Position numbers and translations under genes: made by a program
The notes under the pieces: model-generated
The model's input: only the letters and a program-made list of their open reading frames with translations
Database searches by the model: none
What the model was told of the DNA's origin: nothing
Assembly (NCBI RefSeq): GCF_030347395.1
Contig: NZ_CP128170.1
Location: 3,100,001-3,164,000, forward strand
Reading direction: 5' to 3'
Source of the DNA: Microbacterium sp. ET2
GTDB lineage: Bacteria; Actinomycetota; Actinomycetes; Actinomycetales; Microbacteriaceae
DNA: 64,000 bases
Shown here: in pieces, positions 57,308 to 64,000 of the stretch
Position numbering within the stretch: the stretch's first letter is position 1
How the letters are laid out: each line of letters opens with the position of its first letter

Positions 57308-57725
57308 GCGTGGCCTCGAGGGTGATCTCGATGCCGGCGAGTGCCTGCGAGACCGGGCAGCCGACCTTGGCCTCCTGGGCGATGCGCTCGAAGTCCTCGG
57401 CCGAGATGCCCGGCACCACCGCGTTGACGTTGAGGTGACTGCCGCTGATGCCCGTGCCGGGCTTGAAGGTGACCGACGCGGTCGTCTCGATCGACCCCGG
57501 CGGGGTGCCGTTCTCGCCCAGGGCGTGCGAGAGCGCCATGCTGAAGCACGACGAATGAGCGGCGGCGATGAGCTCCTCAGGCGTCGTGGTCGACGTGGAG
57601 CCTTCGCTGCGGGCGCGCCAGTTGACATCGAACGTGCCGGTGTTCGACGACACCAGGGTCACCGCCCCCGATCCGTCGGCGAGTCCGCCCTTCCAGGCGG
57701 TGCTGGCTTCGCTCGTGATGGTCAT
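57300..57725 (-). CDS. OsmC/Ohr-family peroxide reductase
   Basis: A 141-residue protein with the two family cysteines in AHSSCFSMALSHAL and VGCPVSQAL. OsmC and Ohr proteins reduce organic hydroperoxides through these residues. ATG at 57725 follows CGAGGAGG. On the promoter side, TATCGT is preceded by GGGACC-AGG-GGTCCC, a perfect dyad at 57749-57763. Confidence 0.9.
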   Translation of the reverse strand: MTITSEASTAWKGGLADGSGAVTLVSSNTGTFDVNWRARSEGSTSTTTPEELIAAAHSSCFSMALSHALGENGTPPGSIETTASVTFKPGTGISGSHLNVNAVVPGISAEDFERIAQEAKVGCPVSQALAGIEITLEATLA

Positions 57726-57748
57726 GGGAACCTCCTCGGTCGACGATA

Positions 57749-57763
57749 GGGACCCCTGGTCCC
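57749..57763. promoter_or_regulatory. Candidate operator of the OsmC-type gene
   Basis: GGGACCCCTGGTCCC is a perfect 6-bp inverted repeat with a 3-base centre, immediately upstream of the TATCGT -10 element on the minus strand. Its position over the promoter spacer suggests regulation, possibly by an oxidative-stress regulator. Confidence 0.4.
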
Positions 57764-57816
57764 GCGGTCAGCCTAACGGCGACGCGCAGGGTGGGCGACC
57801 GGTTGCGCGAGGTTTG

Positions 57817-58311
57817 TCAGGCGGGGCGTCGGCGCCCGATCAGGCCGCCGCGCTGAAGCAGCAGGTACAGCTGGCACCCGAGGCACAGCCCGAACACGGC
57901 ATTGAGGAATGCGGCGACGAAGGCCATCGCGACGGCGATCGGAAGGGCCCACGGTACGCCGGCCACGTGCAGCAGAAGGCCGGCGCCTGTGACGAAGAAG
58001 CCCACGCCCTGAGCGAATCGAGGCGGCCGCGGGTCTTCACGCTCCCGAACCGGAGAGATGCGCGGAGCGACCAGTCGACGGAAGACGACGCCCCACGGTG
58101 CGGTCGCGGGGGAGAGGACCCCCCACAGGAACAGCAGCGCGATGATCGCGGTGAGGAGGAACCCGGGGTCGAAGAACCGCGCAGGCGAACCCACCGCGTC
58201 GGCACCCAGGAGGGCGAGGACGAAGGCCACAGCCAGCAGCCCGGCGGTGATGCCGGCGACGAACCGCGGGGCGCGGACGTCGATCCCGCCGGGACCGCCG
58301 GCCTCAGACAT
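57817..58311 (-). CDS. DUF4395 membrane protein
   Basis: A 164-residue protein with four helices and a C-terminal FGLCLGCQLYLLL, the paired-Cys feature of DUF4395. ATG at 58311 overlaps the end of the thioredoxin-like gene by 8 bases, so the two are coupled. DUF4395 proteins often accompany thioredoxin-like proteins, and a shared redox job at the membrane is inferred. Confidence 0.84.
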   Translation of the reverse strand: MSEAGGPGGIDVRAPRFVAGITAGLLAVAFVLALLGADAVGSPARFFDPGFLLTAIIALLFLWGVLSPATAPWGVVFRRLVAPRISPVREREDPRPPRFAQGVGFFVTGAGLLLHVAGVPWALPIAVAMAFVAAFLNAVFGLCLGCQLYLLLQRGGLIGRRRPA

Positions 58312-58768
58312 CTGCCGTCTCCTCGGTGCGTGCCCGGCCACCGGCATCCTCTGCCAGGCGAGCCAGCTCGAGGTCGAGTACATCCCGGTTCGGGACTCCG
58401 CCGATGCGGGACTGGATGGCGCCGTTCCGGTCGAGGATCAGGGTGGTCGGGGTCTGCAGCACGTGGAAGTGCTGCGCGATGTCGGGACGGTGGGTCAGAT
58501 CCACGTCCAGGTGCCGGACGCCGTCGTGGCGATCGGCGACCTCGGCCAGCAGTCGGTGCACATTCGGGCACCGTGCGCACATCTCGGTGCTGAACTGCAG
58601 CAGTGTCGCCTGCTCGCCCAAGCCGTCCGCGCCCAGTCGCAGCGGGTCGACGATCTCGTGGGCGACGTGGTGCCGAGGACGACCTTCTCGCCAGCGCAGG
58701 AGGAGGCCGACGCCGATCGTCAGGGCGAGGAGAGCCGTGAGGGTGAGCACCGCGGGAAGAAGATCCAC
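58304..58768 (-). CDS. Membrane-anchored thioredoxin-like protein
   Basis: A 154-residue protein with one N-terminal helix and a thioredoxin fold containing the redox pair in STEMCARCPNV and cis-Pro in LQTPTTLILD. The CARC pair differs from the canonical CGPC, so its redox potential may differ. GTG at 58768 lies 8 bases after TAGCCT (58777-58782); a longer ATG frame begins inside the promoter. It is coupled to the DUF4395 gene. Confidence 0.85.
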   Translation of the reverse strand: MDLLPAVLTLTALLALTIGVGLLLRWREGRPRHHVAHEIVDPLRLGADGLGEQATLLQFSTEMCARCPNVHRLLAEVADRHDGVRHLDVDLTHRPDIAQHFHVLQTPTTLILDRNGAIQSRIGGVPNRDVLDLELARLAEDAGGRARTEETADV

Positions 58769-58843
58769 AGCAGTCCAGGCTAATCGACCGCGGGGCGGTG
58801 GGCGTTTCCGCGCCGACATATGACGCGGCGATAGGGTTTCCCC

Positions 58844-59587
58844 GTGACCGATGCCGAAGCCAGCCCCGAGATCGAGTTCCGAAGCGACGTGACGGTCGAG
58901 CTCGTCCGATCCAGCGCCTCCGACGCCGACGTGCTCTTCGCCGCGCGCGTGTCGACGCAGGGTGAGCAGACCCTGGAGGACGCCGCCGCCGGAACCGAAG
59001 CGACCGCGAGAGACCGGGGCCTCATCAACTACCTGATGCGCGATCGTCACGGGTCGCCCTTCGAGCACAACTCGATGACCTTCTACGTGCAGGCGCCGAT
59101 CTTCGTCTTCCGCGAATTCATGCGGCACCGGATCGCCTCCTACAACGAGGAATCGGGGCGCTACCGGGAGCTGCGGCCCGTCTTCTACGTGCCCGCGGCG
59201 GACCGCAACCTCGTGCAGGTCGGAAAGCCGGGAGCATACGAGTTCCTCCCCGGGACGCCCGAGCAGCACGGGGTCGTCGACGAGGGGGTGCGCCGGGTCG
59301 CCACCGACGCTTTCGAGACGTACCAGCGGATGCTGTCGGCCGGCGTTGCGCGAGAGGTGGCCCGTATCGTGCTGCCGCTGAACATCTACTCCTCGATGTA
59401 CGTCACGATGAACGCCCGGTCGCTGATGAACTTCCTGTCGCTGCGCACCAAGGCCGAAGGCAGCCACTTCCCTTCTTTCCCGCAGCGGGAGATCGAGATG
59501 TGCGCGGAGAAGATGGAAGCCTTCTGGGCCGAGCTGATGCCGCTCACCCACGCGGCTTTCACCGCGGGTGGCCGGGTGGCTCCCTGA
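58844..59587 (+). CDS. thyX: FAD-dependent thymidylate synthase
   Basis: ThyX makes dTMP from dUMP with methylene-tetrahydrofolate and FADH2. The 247-residue protein has the family motif RHRIASYNEESGR (RHRxxSxNExSxR) and LPLNIYSSMYVTMNARSLMNFL. GTG at 58844 lies 6 bases after TAGGGT (58832-58837). It sits between dapB and dapA, a common actinobacterial arrangement. Confidence 0.97.
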   Translation: MTDAEASPEIEFRSDVTVELVRSSASDADVLFAARVSTQGEQTLEDAAAGTEATARDRGLINYLMRDRHGSPFEHNSMTFYVQAPIFVFREFMRHRIASYNEESGRYRELRPVFYVPAADRNLVQVGKPGAYEFLPGTPEQHGVVDEGVRRVATDAFETYQRMLSAGVAREVARIVLPLNIYSSMYVTMNARSLMNFLSLRTKAEGSHFPSFPQREIEMCAEKMEAFWAELMPLTHAAFTAGGRVAP

Positions 59588-59588
59588 G

Positions 59589-60350
59589 ATGGCGCGGACC
59601 GCTCTGATCACGGGCGCGAGCTCCGGACTCGGGGCCGAGTACGCCCGGCAGCTGGCCTCCCGGGGGATGGACCTGGTCCTCGTCGCCCGAGACGCGGCGG
59701 CGCTGGAGCGGATCGCGGTCGAGGCGCGATCCTCCGGTGCGGACGTGGAGGTGGTCGCCGCAGACCTCCTCGACGCCGACGACCGGAAACGCGTCGAGGC
59801 GCGGGCGGCCGACCCGCGGCATCCCATCGACCTCCTCGTCAACAACGCCGGCTTCGGTCTGCCTCTCGCCTTCGAGCGGAACGACGCCGACGACGAGGCC
59901 CGCCATCTGACCCTGCACGTCGAGGTGGCGATGCGCCTCGTGCGCGCCGTCCTCCCCGGCATGCTCGAGCGGGGGAGCGGGCGGATCGTGAACATCGCAT
60001 CGGTGGCGGGATTCGTGCCGCGCGGCACCTACGGCGCGGCGAAGGGGTGGCTGATCAGCTTCAGCCGCTGGGCGAACGTGGCCTACCGCGGCCGCGGCGT
60101 CACCGTCACGGCGGTCTGCCCGGGCTTCGTGCACACCAACTTCCACGAGCGGATGGGGCTGCCGCCGGGCCAGGAGGGCGTACCCGGCCCGCTGTGGCTG
60201 CACGCGCCCGACGTCGTGCGGGAGTCGCTGCGCGACGTCGCGCGGGGGCGGGCGGTCTCGGTCCCGTCGCTGCGGTACAAGGCGCTCGTCGCGCTGTCGC
60301 GGGCGTTGCCCGACGGGCTCGTGGCCGCGGCCGCGTCGCGCGGCCGCTGA
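59589..60350 (+). CDS. Short-chain dehydrogenase/reductase
   Basis: A 253-residue classical SDR with the cofactor loop TGASSGLG, NNAGFG and the catalytic Tyr and Lys in GTYGAAKGW, plus Ser in NIASVAG. It probably uses NADP(H) on an unknown carbonyl substrate. ATG at 59589 starts one base after the thyX stop, so it may share its transcript. One copy of a 16-bp direct repeat covers its 3' end. Confidence 0.9.
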   Translation: MARTALITGASSGLGAEYARQLASRGMDLVLVARDAAALERIAVEARSSGADVEVVAADLLDADDRKRVEARAADPRHPIDLLVNNAGFGLPLAFERNDADDEARHLTLHVEVAMRLVRAVLPGMLERGSGRIVNIASVAGFVPRGTYGAAKGWLISFSRWANVAYRGRGVTVTAVCPGFVHTNFHERMGLPPGQEGVPGPLWLHAPDVVRESLRDVARGRAVSVPSLRYKALVALSRALPDGLVAAAASRGR

Positions 60351-60352
60351 TT
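60337..60352 (+). repeat. 16-bp direct repeat, left copy
   Basis: CGCGCGGCCGCTGATT occurs here across the end of the SDR gene and again, identical, at 61495-61510. The two copies bracket the DUF559 gene. Confidence 0.85.
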
Positions 60353-60436
60353 TCCCTCGAACTCAACCGCGCGGGCGGCCGTTGCGCGACGGATGTAGGG
60401 CGCGCCGCCGCTGCGACGTCTCAGCCTGCACACGAG

Positions 60437-60470
60437 ATGTGTTCCGGCCCACCGATCTTGCATCCGTCGC
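60437..60470 (+). repeat. Imperfect flanking repeat, left copy
   Basis: This stretch begins ATGTGT and ends TGCATCCGTCGC. A shorter, closely similar stretch lies at 61455-61483, on the other side of the DUF559 gene, with a common core CCGATC[T/A]TGCATCCGTCGC. The wider gap 60351-60567 holds no other gene that I can support. Confidence 0.6.
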
Positions 60471-60567
60471 CTCCCATCCCTCCTGCACATCAGGGGGCGC
60501 GCGAAGACTCTCCACGATTCGGGCCGTGGCGATCCCAGCCTTGGAAACGCAGCGCCACGCTGGCTGG

Positions 60568-61413
60568 ATGGACCCACACGCCATTGCAGCGGTGATCCGA
60601 TCGCACGGGGGCATCGTACGCGGGCGACAGCTCCTCTCATACGGCGCCACCCGGTCCCTGCTCGCACGGGCCGTCGACCGCGGGGTCATCGCGCGCGTGC
60701 GGTCCGGGGTCTTCGCCACGACCGAGGCTGAGCCTCTCGTGCTCGCCGCGGCCGCGCACGGCGGTGAGCTGTGCTGCGCGTCCGCGCTCCGGCATCTCGG
60801 CGTCTGGGTGCTCGATGACCGCGCCCGCCTGCACGTATGGCTGGGTTCCGGCGGTCGGCGGCATCCCCACCCGGAGTGCCGCTGCATAGATCACCGCGAC
60901 GCCGGCGGCTCGGCCTTCGGTGTCGTCTCCCTCGTTCAGGCGCTCGTGCAGGTCGCGCGGTGCCTGGGCGGCGAGGCCTTCTTCTGTGCGTTGGAGTCCG
61001 CGCTGCGTCAAGGTCTTCTCACCCGCGCCGATCGTGCCGAGGTGCGGGCGCGGGTCTCGGCTCGCTTCCGGTGGCTGGTCGACCTGGCGAGGGCCGATGC
61101 CGACAGCGGCCTCGAGTCTCTCGTCCGCCTGCGGCTGCATCGCCTCGGCATCACGGTGCGCTCGCAGGTCTTCATTTCCGCGGTGGGCGTGGTCGATTTC
61201 CTGATCGGCGACAGGTTGATCTTGGAGATCGACGGCCGTCAGAATCACGAGGGGCCCTCGCTTCGGCACAAAGACCTGGTCCGCGATGCGGAGGCCGCTG
61301 CTCTGGGGTACGAGACGCTCCGCTTCGACTACGCACTCGTGATCCACAACTGGCCGCGGGTAGAGCGGGCGATTCTCGCCCGGCTCGCACGCGGCGTGCG
61401 GACGGTCGCATGA
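60568..61413 (+). CDS. AbiEi-like winged-helix/DUF559 endonuclease-fold protein
   Basis: A 281-residue protein. The N-terminal part resembles AbiEi/type IV antitoxin-like winged-helix proteins (IRSHGGIVRGRQLL and ARAVDRGVIARVRSGVF). The C-terminal part is a DUF559/Vsr-like endonuclease-fold domain with VVDFLIGDRLILEIDGRQNHE, containing the Asp/Glu pair expected at the active site. Such genes are frequent in Microbacteriaceae, often as scattered copies, and their role is unknown. ATG at 60568 is the most probable start; the frame extends further. Direct repeats flank it, suggesting past mobility. No toxin gene is adjacent. Confidence 0.8.
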   Translation: MDPHAIAAVIRSHGGIVRGRQLLSYGATRSLLARAVDRGVIARVRSGVFATTEAEPLVLAAAAHGGELCCASALRHLGVWVLDDRARLHVWLGSGGRRHPHPECRCIDHRDAGGSAFGVVSLVQALVQVARCLGGEAFFCALESALRQGLLTRADRAEVRARVSARFRWLVDLARADADSGLESLVRLRLHRLGITVRSQVFISAVGVVDFLIGDRLILEIDGRQNHEGPSLRHKDLVRDAEAAALGYETLRFDYALVIHNWPRVERAILARLARGVRTVA

Positions 61414-61454
61414 CCGAGTGGCTGATGGTTGCATCATTGGCCACAAGAGCTGTC

Positions 61455-61483
61455 ATGTGTCCCGCCGATCATGCATCCGTCGC
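61455..61483 (+). repeat. Imperfect flanking repeat, right copy
   Basis: Partner of 60437-60470, sharing ATGTGT at one end and TGCATCCGTCGC at the other. The segment lies between the DUF559 gene and the dapA promoter. Confidence 0.6.
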
Positions 61484-61494
61484 GTGCCCTGACA

Positions 61495-61510
61495 CGCGCG
61501 GCCGCTGATT
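61495..61510 (+). repeat. 16-bp direct repeat, right copy
   Basis: Identical to 60337-60352 (CGCGCGGCCGCTGATT). It lies just upstream of the dapA promoter, outside any gene. Confidence 0.85.
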
Positions 61511-61540
61511 CCGCACAGCCGCGAGCGATAGCCTGGGGGT

Positions 61541-62518
61541 ATGACGCACACCGGCAATCCTTTCGGACAGGTGCTCGTCGCGCTGGTCACGCCGATGACC
61601 GCCGACGGCGAGGTCGACTGGCCCGCCGTGGAGAAGCACATCGACTCGTGCATCACCGCCGGAGCCGACGGCATCGTCGTCACGGGCACCACGGGCGAGA
61701 CGAGCACCCTCACCGACGCCGAGAAGATCCGGCTGGTGGAGGTGGGGAAGGATGTCGCGGCGGGCCGCGCCCGCATCATCACCGGCGGCGGTTCCAACGA
61801 GACGGCGCACGCGATCGAGCTGTACAAGGCCAGCGAGCGCGCCGGGGCGGACGGGATCATGATCGTGACGCCCTACTACAACAAGCCGACCCAGGCGGGG
61901 ATCCTGACGCACTTCCGGCTCGTCGCCGATGCCACCGACCTCCCGGTCATCCTCTACGACATCCCCGGTCGCACGGGCGTGCCGATCCGCTACGAGACCA
62001 TCCTGCGTCTGGCGAAGCACCCGAACATCCTGGCGATCAAGGATGCCAAGGGGGACTTCAGCGAAGTCAGCCGCGTGCTGAACCAGACCGACCTGATGTA
62101 CTTCTCCGGAGACGACGCCAATGTGCTCCCGCACCTGTCGATCGGCGCCACCGGGCTCATCGGGGTCACCGCGAACGTCGCCGCTCAGCCCTACCGGGTG
62201 ATCGTCGATGCGGTCAACAGCGGTGACCTGGGTGCGGCGACAGCGGCCCACAAGAAGCTCGAGCCCCTCGTCCGCGCCGTGATGACGCACGTGCCGGGCA
62301 CGGTCGCGGCGAAGTACATCCTCCACGGGCTGGGACGCATCTCCAGCCCCCGCGTCCGCCTGCCGCTCGTCGGTCCCGAAGAATGGGAGGCCGCGCGCAT
62401 CGAAGACGAACTGGCTCTGGTCTCCGAGGTTCCCGGCGCCGACTTCTCCAACTTCCGACCCGACCGCAACGCCGCCGCCGGCGGCGCGCTGCCCAAGGTG
62501 TCGGGTACCACGCGATAA
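61541..62518 (+). CDS. dapA: 4-hydroxy-tetrahydrodipicolinate synthase
   Basis: DapA condenses pyruvate with aspartate semialdehyde, the first lysine-branch step. The 325-residue protein has GTTGETSTL, the segment YNKPTQAG with the catalytic Tyr, and the Schiff-base Lys in ILAIKDAKGD. ATG at 61541 lies 6 bases after TAGCCT (61529-61534). It stands just ahead of rnj, a conserved pair in actinobacteria. Confidence 0.96.
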   Translation: MTHTGNPFGQVLVALVTPMTADGEVDWPAVEKHIDSCITAGADGIVVTGTTGETSTLTDAEKIRLVEVGKDVAAGRARIITGGGSNETAHAIELYKASERAGADGIMIVTPYYNKPTQAGILTHFRLVADATDLPVILYDIPGRTGVPIRYETILRLAKHPNILAIKDAKGDFSEVSRVLNQTDLMYFSGDDANVLPHLSIGATGLIGVTANVAAQPYRVIVDAVNSGDLGAATAAHKKLEPLVRAVMTHVPGTVAAKYILHGLGRISSPRVRLPLVGPEEWEAARIEDELALVSEVPGADFSNFRPDRNAAAGGALPKVSGTTR

Positions 62519-62578
62519 CCCCCCGCGGCTCTCGACGAGCCCGCGACCGCCGCGCACCGCGCGGCAGGAAGGCGAGAG

Positions 62579-64000
62579 ATGCCCACCACCCCCTTCGATC
62601 CCCCCGCCCTTTCCGCAGGAACCCTCCGCGTCACGCCCCTCGGCGGTCTCGGCGAGGTCGGCCGGAACATGACCGTCTTCGAGTTCGACGGCAAGCTCCT
62701 CGTCGTCGACTGCGGCGTGCTCTTCCCCGAGGAGCACCAGCCGGGCGTCGACCTGATCCTCCCCGACTTCGAGCCGATCCGTCAGCGCCTCGACGACATC
62801 GTCGGCGTCGTCCTCACCCACGGACACGAGGACCACATCGGCGCCGTTCCCTACCTGCTGCGGCTGAAGAGCGACATCCCCCTCATCGGATCGTCGCTGA
62901 CTCTCGCCCTCGTCGAGGCGAAGCTCAAGGAGCACCGCATCAAGCCCTACAGTCTCACGGTGGCCGAGGGGCGTCGGGAGAAGGTGGGTCCGTTCGACCT
63001 CGAGTTCGTCGCGGTCAACCACTCGATCCCCGACGCGCTCGCCGTGGCTATCCGCACGCCGGCCGGAACGGTGCTCGCCACCGGCGACTTCAAGATGGAC
63101 CAGCTGCCGCTGGACGGACGCCTCACCGACCTGCGCGCCTTCGCGCGCCTGGGGGAGGAGGGCGTCGACCTCTTCCTGGTCGACTCCACCAACGCGGATG
63201 TCCCGGGGTTCACGCCGCTGGAGCGCTCGATCGGTCCCGTGCTCGACCAGGTCATCGCCCGGGCGCCGCGCCGCGTGATCGTGGCGAGCTTCTCCAGCCA
63301 CGTCCACCGCGTGCAGCAGGTCCTCGACGCCGCTGCGGCCCACGGCCGGCGGGTGGCCCTGCTCGGACGCAGCATGCTGCGCAATATGACCATCGCGTCC
63401 GACCTCGGCTACCTCCACGTGCCCGAAGGTGTGCTGATCGACTACAAGAAGGCCCGCGACCTCCCCGACGACAAGATCGTCTACATGTCGACCGGGTCGC
63501 AGGGCGAGCCCATGGCGGTCCTCAGCCGCATGGCGAATCTCGACCACGAGATCGAGCCGGGGGAGGGCGACACCGTGATCCTCGCCTCCAGCCTCATCCC
63601 GGGCAATGAGAACGCCGTCTACCGTGTGATCGACGGGCTCACCAAGCTCGGTGCGAACGTGGTGCATAAGGGCAACGCCCAGGTGCACGTCTCCGGTCAC
63701 GCCGCGGCCGGCGAACTGCTGTACTGCTACAACATCCTCAAGCCCCGCAACGTCCTGCCCGTGCACGGCGAGTACCGCCACCTTATGGCGAACGCCCGGC
63801 TCGCCCAGGACACCGGCATCGCGCCCGAGCGGACGATCATCGGCGAGAACGGCACCGTCGTCGACCTCCGAGGCGGCATCGCCGACGTCGTCGGGCAGCT
63901 CGACCTCGGTTTCGTGTACGTCGACGGTTCGACCGTCGGCGAGATCACCGAGGCCGACCTCAAGGACCGCCGGATCCTCGGCGAGGAGGGGTTCATCTCG
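62579..64000 (+). CDS. rnj: Ribonuclease J (5' part; 3' end outside window)
   Basis: 474 residues are present of a protein usually about 560 long. It has the metallo-beta-lactamase motif LTHGHEDHIG, then FVAVNHSIPDALAVAI and GDFKMDQ, and the beta-CASP segment VSGHAAAGEL with LPVHGEYRHL. RNase J processes and degrades RNA by endonucleolytic and 5'-3' exonucleolytic action. ATG at 62579 follows GGAAGGCGAG. It lies 60 bases after dapA. The frame is open to the last base of the window. Confidence 0.96.
   Translation, partial: MPTTPFDPPALSAGTLRVTPLGGLGEVGRNMTVFEFDGKLLVVDCGVLFPEEHQPGVDLILPDFEPIRQRLDDIVGVVLTHGHEDHIGAVPYLLRLKSDIPLIGSSLTLALVEAKLKEHRIKPYSLTVAEGRREKVGPFDLEFVAVNHSIPDALAVAIRTPAGTVLATGDFKMDQLPLDGRLTDLRAFARLGEEGVDLFLVDSTNADVPGFTPLERSIGPVLDQVIARAPRRVIVASFSSHVHRVQQVLDAAAAHGRRVALLGRSMLRNMTIASDLGYLHVPEGVLIDYKKARDLPDDKIVYMSTGSQGEPMAVLSRMANLDHEIEPGEGDTVILASSLIPGNENAVYRVIDGLTKLGANVVHKGNAQVHVSGHAAAGELLYCYNILKPRNVLPVHGEYRHLMANARLAQDTGIAPERTIIGENGTVVDLRGGIADVVGQLDLGFVYVDGSTVGEITEADLKDRRILGEEGFIS

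Overview
The window is high-GC DNA with dense, short-spaced genes, typical of a Gram-positive actinobacterium. Several features point to Microbacteriaceae, most likely Microbacterium or a close relative: a proS, nusA, ylxR, infB, rbfA, truB, ribF series, a dapB, thyX, dapA, rnj series, and a conserved pnp leader RNA. This placement rests on gene content and protein resemblance, not on a marker-gene search. I see no rRNA, tRNA, CRISPR array, transposase, phage gene or replication origin. The window is ordinary chromosome with a few accessory genes.

Layout. 1-2753: a truncated PhzE/TrpE-like anthranilate synthase gene behind a complete tryptophan attenuator, then ispG and an ACC deaminase. 2900-19190: translation and cofactor genes (proS, nusA, ylxR, infB, rbfA, truB, ribF), interrupted by membrane genes, a DUF308-lipase fusion, mutY and a nucleoside-kinase-like gene. 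18179-21552: deoC followed by a catalytic aldehyde dehydrogenase and a half-length, cysteine-less partner. 21565-31014: two drug-type MFS exporters, a lipoprotein, a SNF2 helicase, pfkA and oligopeptidase B. 31283-38685: Pit phosphate transporter with a small partner, a phosphodiesterase, aspA, an FAA hydrolase, a PrsW protease and an FKBP. 38701-47646: an AraC-regulated reductase, an EamA exporter, rpsO, a 2OG-Fe(II) oxygenase, an acyltransferase, a luciferase/FMN-reductase pair, fructosamine kinase and DedA. 47788-54527: a glycosyltransferase-SGNH hydrolase fusion, pnp with its leader RNA, a degenerate aldo/keto reductase and a phosphatase. 54551-64000: lysine-pathway and thymidylate genes with rnj running off the end.

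Two window-wide patterns stand out. First, many genes start 6-8 bases after a TAnnnT -10 element, so leaderless transcription is probably common here. Second, four genes, including the normally essential ribF, are broken by single-base insertions at five sites. Every one is the same change, GAGCTC to GAGGCTC on the coding strand. Such a uniform lesion is more likely a systematic sequencing artefact or a site-specific mutational process than ordinary gene decay.

The best candidates for new regulation are the tryptophan attenuator at 377-459 and the hairpin that overlaps the infB ribosome binding site at 10437-10460.
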